From assembly GCF_000974425.1 (NCBI RefSeq), contig NZ_CP010429.1:4697501-4761500 (forward strand): 64,000 nt of DNA. The letters are read 5' to 3'. The notes below the pieces were generated by a model. The model did no database searches. It worked only from the letters and a program-made list of their open reading frames with translations, and was not told where the DNA came from. How positions within the stretch are numbered: position 1 is the stretch's first letter; each line of letters begins with the position of its first letter. Positions 8,799-16,777 of this stretch are shown here, piece by piece. The stretch comes from Spirosoma radiotolerans. GTDB lineage: Bacteria > Bacteroidota > Bacteroidia > Cytophagales > Spirosomataceae. A program made the translations under genes and the position numbers.

Positions 8799-11700
8799 TC
8801 ACATGCTGAAACTCTCCGAAATAATAATGGCTGGTTCAGTAGGCGCAACAACGACCGGCAAAACAGGCGTTACCGACACATCTTCATCGGGCTCGCTTAG
8901 CGGATAGCTATTGAGGATTTTCATCAGGTGTTCCAACAAGATGGCGGCCTGCACTTTCACTTTTGATTGCGTTTTCTGAAGCTTATTGATGTCGCGTTGC
9001 AAATTCTGGAACCGCCCGCGCCGAATCGCATCTTTTGCCAAACCAACTAATGCTTTCTCGTCCTCGCTGATAAATGGCAATGATAGAAACGCATCCAGAA
9101 ACATCAGCGCTTTCTTCTCATTAGGCCCCTGCGAAACGTCTACTTTTTTGTCCTGCGCCTTTTCGGCTTCTACCTGCGCCTGAAACCGATCTACGGCCAG
9201 TTGTACCTGTTCGTGATGAAGATCATGGAGCTTCGTAGCCCGCTCATGCACCATGCACTGAAATCGTTTAGCCGTTTCCAGGAACGTCAGTTCCTCAACT
9301 TTATAGTTTTCGGCGGTTTTATTGGCATGAACATACAGAAACGCATCCCGTTTCTGATCCCGAATAAACGCAATAGTCGCCTGATGCTGCATTCGGTCTT
9401 TACGTCCGACGCGGGCGCGTAATGGCATGGTTTTGATACGCTTAAACAGATCCGGGTCTTTCTCTTTCAGATTCCGAATTTCCATCAGGTAATCCAGCTT
9501 TTCGTCGCGTTCCTCATCAACCTCCTTATCAAACAGCCCAAATGACTCTATCTCCTCATCGGGACTGTAAATCTGACTGTCTTCGCCCAGGGCAGCATGA
9601 AAGGCCTGCAATTTCATCATCGCCTTTTTCTGCAAATCGATGTCGTTGTCGACCTGCGCTGTCGGGAAGAAATTATAGATGTAAATGGCTTTCGCCTTAG
9701 TACCGATGCGGTTTACCCGGCCAATACGCTGCATCAGGCGGGTTGCGTTCCAGGGTGTATCGTAGTTGACGATCACATTGGCGCGGTGCAGGTTTACCCC
9801 CTCCGCCAATACTTCGGTCGAAATGATGATATCATACTCATTCTGCTGAAGATCAGTCGGTAAGTTCGCGTCAAAATTAGCCCGGATGGTAGGCATCCGA
9901 TCCTTGCGGGTGTGACTGTCTACTGTCAGAATCCGATGAGGTACCAGGCTTTTCAAGCGCCGGGCCACATATTCGGTTGTCTCTTTGCTTTCGGAGAAAA
10001 CGACGAGTTTCTTTTCCCGATTCGTATCATCGAAAAGCTGCCGATGAAGATACTCGACAAACGTATTAAGTTTTGGGTCCTCATCGCCAAGATCATCCCA
10101 GGCTTTTGACAGGTCGTTAAGAATGGCCTGATCACGTTTTAAGCCTTGGTAAAAACCCGGCTCAAAATCATCCGGCACGCAGATATCGACCGTTGGATCA
10201 AGATCCATCAGGGTTGTAACCAGGTCAAACAGTTCATCTTCCCGACCGTCATTGATCATGTCCGAAACGGGTAGATTGGGGGCAATAAATACCCGACCGG
10301 TATCGAACATCTTCAGCATGGCATCATTCGCATCGCAGAACCGGCGGATCGACTGGCGAAAGGCGTAGAAACTGCTGTCGATCCGCTTGACGAGCATCGT
10401 TTTCATGATTTTCGCCAACTGGGTCGAGATCATATCGGCCTTTTTATACTTCTGCTTTTTATGGGGCTTCAGGGCGCCAATGGCTCGATAGCGGTTATAT
10501 GTCAATCCTTCGGTCGGGTGGGTTAACTGGCGGATCGTCTGGTCATACAGCATTTCCAGATGGGGAGCCAGTTGATAGAGTATTTTTTCGGGCTTGCGCA
10601 CATCCGGGAATTCGATTTTCTGAGCCGCCAGATCGTCTTTATACTGGCTATGAATTTTCAGGTCGGTACGCGTCCGCCGAACGGTAAGCGGTTCAATGAC
10701 TTTAACCCGAATCTGCTCATAAATCTGCCGAACGCCCTCTTTCACCTTCTGCATATCAGGCTCCTGTTTCAGCCGTCGATAAGCATCGATATGCTGCCGG
10801 AAAAAGTGCTGAAGATTACCGATTTCGAGCGTCGAGTCTTTACTATCCTGAAACAGATAGACCAGATTGGCAATATCCTGGGGGTAGTTGTTAAGCGGTG
10901 TTGCCGATACCAGCATCACCCGTTTGGGGTAACGCGATCCATCGTTCTTACGGCGTCGGGTGGGCGTTTTGCATATCTTTTGCAGATCGTTGTAGGCTTC
11001 TGCCGTATCGGACCGAAACTTATGGGCCTCATCTACAATGACCATATCATACTGACTGGGGTTCCTAACTTTATGCAGGCTACCATTCGTTACAATATGC
11101 ACCCCATCCAGACTGAACTTTTCGATGGTTTCGTCCCAGTTCTGCTTAAGTGCCGGTGGCACAACAATCAGTGTGCGCGAGCGATATTCTGGAAAACCGT
11201 TTTTGAAATAAAACTTCTTGGCAATTCGGGTAGCGATGATGGTTTTGCCCAGGCCAACGACATCAGACAGGAAAAAGCCACCGTGTTTGGCCATCTTGTT
11301 GTAGCCATCATTGACGGCATCAGCCTGATACGCTAAGGGCATAAAGCCCTTGGGCAAGTCGGTCTCTGAATTCGGATCGTAGTCGATGCTCTTGCCAAAA
11401 TACTCGATCAGAAATTTCAGATATACTTCGTAGGCTGTAAACTGGTCGTTAAGAAATGTTTCCGTTTTCAGTCGGGCAATGAACTCTTCAGACACCGGCA
11501 CCGATTCATCCCAAAGGCGGTTAAATGTTTCCGTAGCAAAGTCAATATCACCGTTCTCTCGCAGTTCGACATTGAACTCGAAGTTACGTTCCAGTCCTGG
11601 TTCGGTCAGGTTGCTGGAACCTGTAATAACAGAACCATAGCCATGGTCATGCCGGACTTCTTCCCGAAACACATAAACTTTAGCGTGAATATTCTGCTTA

Positions 11701-12080
11701 GGATGTACCCGAATTTGAAGCTTACCGGAGACGATGTCGTCAATCATCCCCAGCATTCCCTCTTCAACGGCCTTACTGTATTTAGCCTGCTGAATGTTCT
11801 TTTTAATAGACTCAAAAAAGTCTTCCTGCGATTTATAGGCATCAGCAGAAAACAACACACCCTGCCGGGATGCTTCGTACACCATTTTGTCGACATTGAT
11901 ACCGACTAACACCCGCACTTCACCCGCCCGCTTTATATAGGGGCGGATCCGAAAATAACCCGATGCATAGAAATAGCCGACTAACGCATCAAAGAAGTAA
12001 ATATTACGATGAGTGAAAATACCTTCAATTTTAGCAAGCAGGGAGTTGCCATCGTCGTTGGTGAAGAATTTCGTTTGCAT
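8799..12080 (-). CDS. PLD-nuclease/SNF2-type helicase (first operon gene)
   Basis: The reading frame is open from 12221, but the preferred start is the ATG at 12080 (MQTKFFTNDDGN), giving 1093 residues. The upstream 47 residues are hydrophobic and do not look like part of the fold. The N-terminal PLD-like domain has HAKVYVF (about 132-138) and GSSNLT (about 154-159). The helicase follows with Walker A VGLGKT (about 275-280), DEAH (about 350-353), motif III SATPLNN (about 392-398), then a helicase C domain with a STEVLAEGVNL element and an arginine-finger motif MQRIGRVNRIG. The C-terminal 250 residues are charged and helical. The protein probably translocates on and cuts unmodified DNA, by analogy with PLD-helicases of restriction islands. 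It is transcribed divergently from the oxidoreductase at 12260. Confidence 0.9.
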   Translation of the reverse strand: MQTKFFTNDDGNSLLAKIEGIFTHRNIYFFDALVGYFYASGYFRIRPYIKRAGEVRVLVGINVDKMVYEASRQGVLFSADAYKSQEDFFESIKKNIQQAKYSKAVEEGMLGMIDDIVSGKLQIRVHPKQNIHAKVYVFREEVRHDHGYGSVITGSSNLTEPGLERNFEFNVELRENGDIDFATETFNRLWDESVPVSEEFIARLKTETFLNDQFTAYEVYLKFLIEYFGKSIDYDPNSETDLPKGFMPLAYQADAVNDGYNKMAKHGGFFLSDVVGLGKTIIATRIAKKFYFKNGFPEYRSRTLIVVPPALKQNWDETIEKFSLDGVHIVTNGSLHKVRNPSQYDMVIVDEAHKFRSDTAEAYNDLQKICKTPTRRRKNDGSRYPKRVMLVSATPLNNYPQDIANLVYLFQDSKDSTLEIGNLQHFFRQHIDAYRRLKQEPDMQKVKEGVRQIYEQIRVKVIEPLTVRRTRTDLKIHSQYKDDLAAQKIEFPDVRKPEKILYQLAPHLEMLYDQTIRQLTHPTEGLTYNRYRAIGALKPHKKQKYKKADMISTQLAKIMKTMLVKRIDSSFYAFRQSIRRFCDANDAMLKMFDTGRVFIAPNLPVSDMINDGREDELFDLVTTLMDLDPTVDICVPDDFEPGFYQGLKRDQAILNDLSKAWDDLGDEDPKLNTFVEYLHRQLFDDTNREKKLVVFSESKETTEYVARRLKSLVPHRILTVDSHTRKDRMPTIRANFDANLPTDLQQNEYDIIISTEVLAEGVNLHRANVIVNYDTPWNATRLMQRIGRVNRIGTKAKAIYIYNFFPTAQVDNDIDLQKKAMMKLQAFHAALGEDSQIYSPDEEIESFGLFDKEVDEERDEKLDYLMEIRNLKEKDPDLFKRIKTMPLRARVGRKDRMQHQATIAFIRDQKRDAFLYVHANKTAENYKVEELTFLETAKRFQCMVHERATKLHDLHHEQVQLAVDRFQAQVEAEKAQDKKVDVSQGPNEKKALMFLDAFLSLPFISEDEKALVGLAKDAIRRGRFQNLQRDINKLQKTQSKVKVQAAILLEHLMKILNSYPLSEPDEDVSVTPVLPVVVAPTEPAIIISESFSM

Positions 12081-12259
12081 TCGATTAGTACTATTAGTCG
12101 GCAATTTATTGCTCTTATCAATAAAGTATGGAAAAAACTGCAAGATCAATAAAATAGGCCCGTTCAACACATACCTTAAATCCAACAATTCCAAACGGAC
12201 TAGGGTAAAAAAACAAACCACCTTACTTTATCTCCCTAAATCAGTTTGACATCTGTTTT

Positions 12260-13768
12260 ATGAATCCATCAGATAACGCAACGCCTGGCGTGGACTCGCC
12301 CGATCAGACCGGGGCTACCGGTTCGACAACCTCACGGCGTCAATTTATGCAAACCGGAGCTCTGGCTGCGGCAGGCTTTTTTATTGTACCTCGCCACGTG
12401 CTGGGTGGCAAAGGTTTTATTGCCCCCAGTGATAAACTCAATATTGCCGGGGTAGGCTTTGGCGGTAAAGGGTTCAGCGATACCAACAACTCGTATAACA
12501 ATGGAGCTAATAACATGGTGGCTCTGTGCGACGTAGACTGGGGTCTGGCCCGCGTGAAAGAAAATTTCACCAAGCACCCAAACGCCAAACGGTATAAGGA
12601 CTTCCGCGAGATGCTGGATAAGGAAGGGAAGAACATTGATGCGGTAACCGTATCGACAGCTGACCATACCCACGCCGTCATCGCTATGGCGGCTATGCAA
12701 CGGGGCAAACACGTATATGTGCAGAAACCACTGACCCATAACATCTACGAAGCGCGGATGCTGACCGAAGCAGCCCGTAAGTATAAAGTCGTTACACAGA
12801 TGGGTAACCAGGGGTCGTCCAATCCGCAGCAGAAACAAATGGTGGAGTGGTTCGACAAGGGGCTGATTGGTAACGTTCATACGATCAACTTATGGACCAA
12901 CCGGCCCGTGTGGCCACAAGGCATTCCGGTACCACAACCGGCATCGGAAACGCCCGTCGACCTCGACTGGGATCTGTGGCTCGGACCCGCACAAAAAGTA
13001 GGCTACACACCCGCTTACCACCCATTCAAATGGCGCGGCTGGTGGAACTTCGGTGCGGGTGCACTGGGCGACATTGGCTGTCACATCATGGACGTGCCCT
13101 TCCGGGTACTTGGCCTAGGCTACCCAACCCAGGTTGAAACCAGCATTGGCCAGGTGTTCCTGAAAGACTGGACCCCCGAGTACATTCCCGAAGGATGTCC
13201 ACCATCCTCGCATGTTGAACTGAAGTTTCCCGCTTCGACCAAAAATAAGTCGGCAGTTACGTTGATCTGGGAAGATGGCGGTTTGCGTCCGTTCCGCCCG
13301 GATATGTTGCCTGAAGGCGAACTCATGCCAGAAAATGGGGAGAATGGCGTGCTGATGCACGGCGACAAAGGCCTGATTGTTTGCGGCATGTATGGCGACA
13401 ACCCACGACTGTATACTAAAAGCGGGGACAAACTGGTTGCAGCGCCCAAACCAACAGGTGGCCTGCCCGAAAACGGTCACCAGGTATTATGGACCGAAGC
13501 CTGTAAGGCAGGTTTTAACAGCAAGGAACATAAGGCGCTAACGTCTTCGTTCGACTTTGCGGGTCCCCTCACCGAATCGGTTCTGATGGGTAACCTGGCT
13601 ATCCGTAGCTATACACTCCGTACGCCTAAAGCGGATGGCAAAGGTTTTGATTACCCAGGCCGTAAGCGACTGTTGTGGGATGGCAAAAATATGAAAATCA
13701 CCAACCTCGACGAAGCCAACCAGTTCGTTAAGCGCGAATACCGCCAGGGCTGGTCCTTAACGGCGTAG
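12260..13768 (+). CDS. Tat-exported Gfo/Idh/MocA-family oxidoreductase
   Basis: The 502-residue protein starts with a twin-arginine-type leader: SRRQFMQTGALAAAGFF (about residues 25-41) follows a Thr/Ser-rich stretch. A Rossmann fold follows (NIAGVGFGGKG), with the family hallmark VQKPL around residue 154. The C-terminal Gfo/Idh/MocA domain includes a conserved GALGDIGCHIMD element. Family members oxidise or epimerise sugars and polyols using bound NAD(P). The Tat leader implies folding with cofactor and then periplasmic export, as is common for Bacteroidota homologues. The substrate is unknown. It is divergent from the defence operon and convergent with the ricin-domain gene, with a strong bidirectional hairpin between them. 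Confidence 0.9.
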   Translation: MNPSDNATPGVDSPDQTGATGSTTSRRQFMQTGALAAAGFFIVPRHVLGGKGFIAPSDKLNIAGVGFGGKGFSDTNNSYNNGANNMVALCDVDWGLARVKENFTKHPNAKRYKDFREMLDKEGKNIDAVTVSTADHTHAVIAMAAMQRGKHVYVQKPLTHNIYEARMLTEAARKYKVVTQMGNQGSSNPQQKQMVEWFDKGLIGNVHTINLWTNRPVWPQGIPVPQPASETPVDLDWDLWLGPAQKVGYTPAYHPFKWRGWWNFGAGALGDIGCHIMDVPFRVLGLGYPTQVETSIGQVFLKDWTPEYIPEGCPPSSHVELKFPASTKNKSAVTLIWEDGGLRPFRPDMLPEGELMPENGENGVLMHGDKGLIVCGMYGDNPRLYTKSGDKLVAAPKPTGGLPENGHQVLWTEACKAGFNSKEHKALTSSFDFAGPLTESVLMGNLAIRSYTLRTPKADGKGFDYPGRKRLLWDGKNMKITNLDEANQFVKREYRQGWSLTA

Positions 13769-13787
13769 AGTATTCTTAATTTTTACA

Positions 13788-13836
13788 AACGGCGAAAAGG
13801 CCATAAAGAACAAATCTTTATGGCCTTTTCGCCGTT
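13788..13836. terminator. Bidirectional terminator hairpin
   Basis: A perfect 21-bp stem (13788-13808 with 13816-13836) encloses a 7-nt loop. It lies between the convergent genes ending at 13768 and 13869, so it can serve both strands. A T-rich tract flanks the left side, but there is no strong U run on the right. Confidence 0.8.
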
Positions 13837-13868
13837 CTGGGTTATTTGTCCTGGCAGTCCCGTCTTTT

Positions 13869-16499
13869 TTAACGTTGTATCAATAGCCGCAGCGTAGTTG
13901 GCAGTTGCCCGGCAGGCGTAAGCCGAATCAGGTACAGGCCATTGGGGAGTTGGCTCGTGTTGAAACGATATGGCTCAGCAGAAGCCGCATCCAGTTGTAT
14001 CTGTTGAATTGAGCGCCCAAGCAGATCGTTTACTTCCAGACCGACAGGCTGGCCAATGACGGGACTTAAATCGACCAGCACATGGTCGTTGGCCGGGTTA
14101 GGCCATAGTTTGATGGCAATACCCGCTTCCATAGCCCCCACTCTGGCTCCAGTCGTACACGTTCTCTCTACAATGCTCCACTGCTGTTCCTGCCCCGCTC
14201 CCAGTGTCATCTGACTGATCTGCCCCCCTTCGGCCGTGCTGGCATTGCGCACCGTGATGGCCTTGCCCGAATTGCGGTTGAGGATGGTGAAATAGCCGTC
14301 TGCATTGCGCACTAAGCGCCATTGCTGATGAGCGCCCCCCCAATAGGTCCATTGCTCCAGCAAGGCATCATCGGCCGTCGAGGAACCGGCAACCTGAATG
14401 CCTTTCGTAGTAGATAACGCCTGGATGCTGTAGTAGTCTCCGCTCGTAGCCGTGAAGCGCCAGCCCTGAACAAGTTTGGTGGCATCGGTTTGCTGGGTAA
14501 GCTTATCGCCGTCACTCTGGGCGGTGCCGCTTACGCCCAGCACTTTGCCGCTTAGCCGAGACACGAGTCGATAACACTTATCGGCCGTTGGTGCGGTATT
14601 ATCGGTGAGCGAGATAGTAAATACCTGGCTGGTGCTTCGTTGCCCTTTGCTATCGGTTACCGTAAGTTGAGCGGTAAATCTTGTAATCGAACCTGATCCA
14701 TGCTGCCCTATTTGTGGCGTGAAGGTCTTCACAGGGTTAGCCACGTTTAAGTAGGTGCCATCACTAAACGCCCACTCATAGAAAAGCTGATCGCCGTCGG
14801 GGTCATAGGATTTGTCGCCGGTAAAGGTCACGCTCAGGGGCGATGTACCCGTTAACGAAGTTGTTGTCGCTACGACCACGGGCGGACGATTAGCGGTAAC
14901 CGATGTCGGCGTCGTGCTTACCTCTACGCCCCCCGACCAGCCGTTGCCAGCGTGGGCATACACCCGAAAATAATAGGGTTGACCCGCTGTCAGGTCAGTT
15001 ACCACCACCGAGTTCGATGTACCCTGATAGAGTACCTTGCCTCCTCCCGGCAACTCCGAACCATTGCCAGTGAAGCTGGCATTGGCCGTATAGGCAGGCT
15101 CCAGAGGAATATTTGTAAGGCCCGAGCCAGCCCTGCCCACCACCAGTACTTTATCGAAGGGGAGCGTTGGGTTTGTCCAGTTAAGGCGTATGCTGCCGTT
15201 ACTGATCGGGGTAGCCGTCAGCCCGATAACATTGAGCTTAGCCGAGTTGCAATCCGGATAAATCCTGACCGAATCCTGACCCGACAGATTAGCATAATCC
15301 GTCACCTTTACCGAAATCACGTAGTAGTAATCATCGCCATCGCAGCCCACGGGCGAAATATCGATAACCGGATTAGTCCCCGACGTGGTTTTCACCAGTT
15401 GTTCGCTGTTGTTATGACGCAGCTTTACCTGCCAGATTTGAGACTGGATGCCACTGCCGGTAACCGTAGCGCCCAGGGTATAGCTGGTAGACTTGTCGAG
15501 CGCGTATTTGGCATTGTTGACCGGGTTGGTAATCTGGACGGTGGGATTGGTACTGTTGAGCCTGACAGCAAAGGTCTGGACCGGGCTCCGCAGCCCTTTG
15601 CTGTCGATGACCGTCAATTGAACTGTATAGTTCAGAATCAGACCGACACCCTGACTGCCGGGCTTTGCAGTGAACACCTTCACAGGATTAGCTTCAGTAG
15701 AGAAACTGCTGCCATCGCCAAAATTCCATTCGTAGGTGATGGGGTCGCCGTCCGGGTCATAGGATTTGCTGCCTGTGAAGGTCACGCTCAAGGGCGAACT
15801 ACCCGTTAACGGGGTCGATGTGGCGACAACTACAGGTGCCTGATTGGTGGCCGTAGCGGTACAACTGCGCTCCTCAATGCTCCACTGCTGGTTCTGGCCC
15901 GCCCCCGCAGTCTGCTGACTGATGGCAGCCCCCTCAGCCGTGCTGGCATTACGCACCGTAATAGCCTTGCCCGAATTGCGGTTGAGGATAGTGAAGTAGC
16001 CCTCGCCATTGCGCACCAGCCGCCACTGCTGATGAGCACCACCCCAGTACGTCCACTGCTCGACCAAGGCATCCTCCGCCGTCGAGGAGCCGTTGACCTG
16101 CATGGCTTTCTGGGTGGCCAGCCCCTGAATGGTATAATAGTCTCCGCCCGTAGCCGTGAAGCGCCAGCCCTGCATGAGCTTATTGGCATCGGTTTGCTGA
16201 GTGAGCGGGTCGCCGTCGCTTTGGGCGGTGCCACTTACGCCCAGCACCTTGCCGCTCAGCCGAGACACGAGTCGATAACACTTGCCAGCCTCAACCCCCG
16301 ATACCGATACCGGCAAGGCGAGCATGGCGGATACCTGGGTAGCCGGGTAGCGTTTCGCTATCTCCCCAGTCCGGTGAAAGCTCGTCGGTATCGGCAGGCC
16401 CAGCGCGGTAATCTGGCTCCCCAGCCAACAGAGGAGGCCAACGGCAAAGCGGTAGCCAACGGCATACGGCTTCGGAATCAACGTAAATATTGAGTTCAT
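13869..16499 (-). CDS. Secreted ricin-B lectin/PKD/FN3 protein with T9SS sorting domain
   Basis: The 876-residue protein has a hydrophobic leader (about residues 10-35). It then has a ricin-type beta-trefoil (about 70-216, QQW motifs), a PKD domain (about 218-310), an Ig-like stretch, a fibronectin III-like domain (about 420-536), a second PKD (about 540-633), a second ricin domain (about 640-786), and a C-terminal type A T9SS signal (WPNPAND start, about 795-876). No catalytic domain is visible, so it is probably a surface carbohydrate-binding or adhesive protein anchored through T9SS. The two ricin and two PKD modules are near-copies at the DNA level, pointing to a recent internal duplication. 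Regulatory direct repeats may lie upstream at 16687-16720. Confidence 0.88.
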   Translation of the reverse strand: MNSIFTLIPKPYAVGYRFAVGLLCWLGSQITALGLPIPTSFHRTGEIAKRYPATQVSAMLALPVSVSGVEAGKCYRLVSRLSGKVLGVSGTAQSDGDPLTQQTDANKLMQGWRFTATGGDYYTIQGLATQKAMQVNGSSTAEDALVEQWTYWGGAHQQWRLVRNGEGYFTILNRNSGKAITVRNASTAEGAAISQQTAGAGQNQQWSIEERSCTATATNQAPVVVATSTPLTGSSPLSVTFTGSKSYDPDGDPITYEWNFGDGSSFSTEANPVKVFTAKPGSQGVGLILNYTVQLTVIDSKGLRSPVQTFAVRLNSTNPTVQITNPVNNAKYALDKSTSYTLGATVTGSGIQSQIWQVKLRHNNSEQLVKTTSGTNPVIDISPVGCDGDDYYYVISVKVTDYANLSGQDSVRIYPDCNSAKLNVIGLTATPISNGSIRLNWTNPTLPFDKVLVVGRAGSGLTNIPLEPAYTANASFTGNGSELPGGGKVLYQGTSNSVVVTDLTAGQPYYFRVYAHAGNGWSGGVEVSTTPTSVTANRPPVVVATTTSLTGTSPLSVTFTGDKSYDPDGDQLFYEWAFSDGTYLNVANPVKTFTPQIGQHGSGSITRFTAQLTVTDSKGQRSTSQVFTISLTDNTAPTADKCYRLVSRLSGKVLGVSGTAQSDGDKLTQQTDATKLVQGWRFTATSGDYYSIQALSTTKGIQVAGSSTADDALLEQWTYWGGAHQQWRLVRNADGYFTILNRNSGKAITVRNASTAEGGQISQMTLGAGQEQQWSIVERTCTTGARVGAMEAGIAIKLWPNPANDHVLVDLSPVIGQPVGLEVNDLLGRSIQQIQLDAASAEPYRFNTSQLPNGLYLIRLTPAGQLPTTLRLLIQR

Positions 16500-16686
16500 A
16501 GAAGAATTATATATGGGTTAGATTTTTGCAAACGGTTGTACTCCTTACGCCAGACTTTTATTTGGATTTACGAGAATGGACTGCGTTATCATTTATGATT
16601 GGCAGAACGATTGCCGTTGTACGAGTAAAAGCTACAGGCCTACTGAATACGGCGGCAAGTAGCACCGATACGAAATCATCGGCTAC

Positions 16687-16720
16687 CACTCTGGTTGCAT
16701 CGAGTAGCACTCTGGTTGCA
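16687..16720. repeat. Direct repeat, 13 nt with 21-bp period
   Basis: CACTCTGGTTGCA occurs at 16687-16699 and again at 16708-16720, spaced two helical turns apart, about 190 bp upstream of the ricin-protein start. The spacing suits a regulator binding side by side on one face of the helix, but no function is proven. The 86-codon open frame crossing this region (16526-16786, plus strand) is not credible as a gene. Confidence 0.5.
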
Positions 16721-16728
16721 GAAATAAA

Positions 16729-16752
16729 AAAAAGCCCTAAAGAGGGCTTTTT
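16729..16752 (-). terminator. Rho-independent terminator of the hybrid two-component gene
   Basis: On the minus strand, AAAGCCCTCT pairs across a short loop with AGGGCTTT and is followed by a run of T residues. It lies about 25 bp beyond the stop codon at 16778. Confidence 0.85.
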
Positions 16753-16777
16753 AAACGAACATGAAGGGTCAATCGGG

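Noticed and set aside
10560..11336. 258-codon plus-strand open frame opposite the PLD-helicase
   Set aside because: It lies wholly antisense to a helicase with intact motifs; its protein shows no recognisable pattern and reads as a shadow.
3930..12080. BREX, DISARM or type I restriction assignment
   Set aside because: No PglZ, BrxC, DUF1998 protein or HsdS specificity subunit is visible, and the helicases carry PLD domains instead.
12081..12221. 47-residue N-terminal extension of the PLD-helicase
   Set aside because: It is hydrophobic and unlike the PLD fold; the ATG at 12080 fits the family better.
14952..15809. 285-codon plus-strand open frame
   Set aside because: It is antisense to the PKD/FN3 region of the T9SS protein; its length comes from the codon bias of the real gene.
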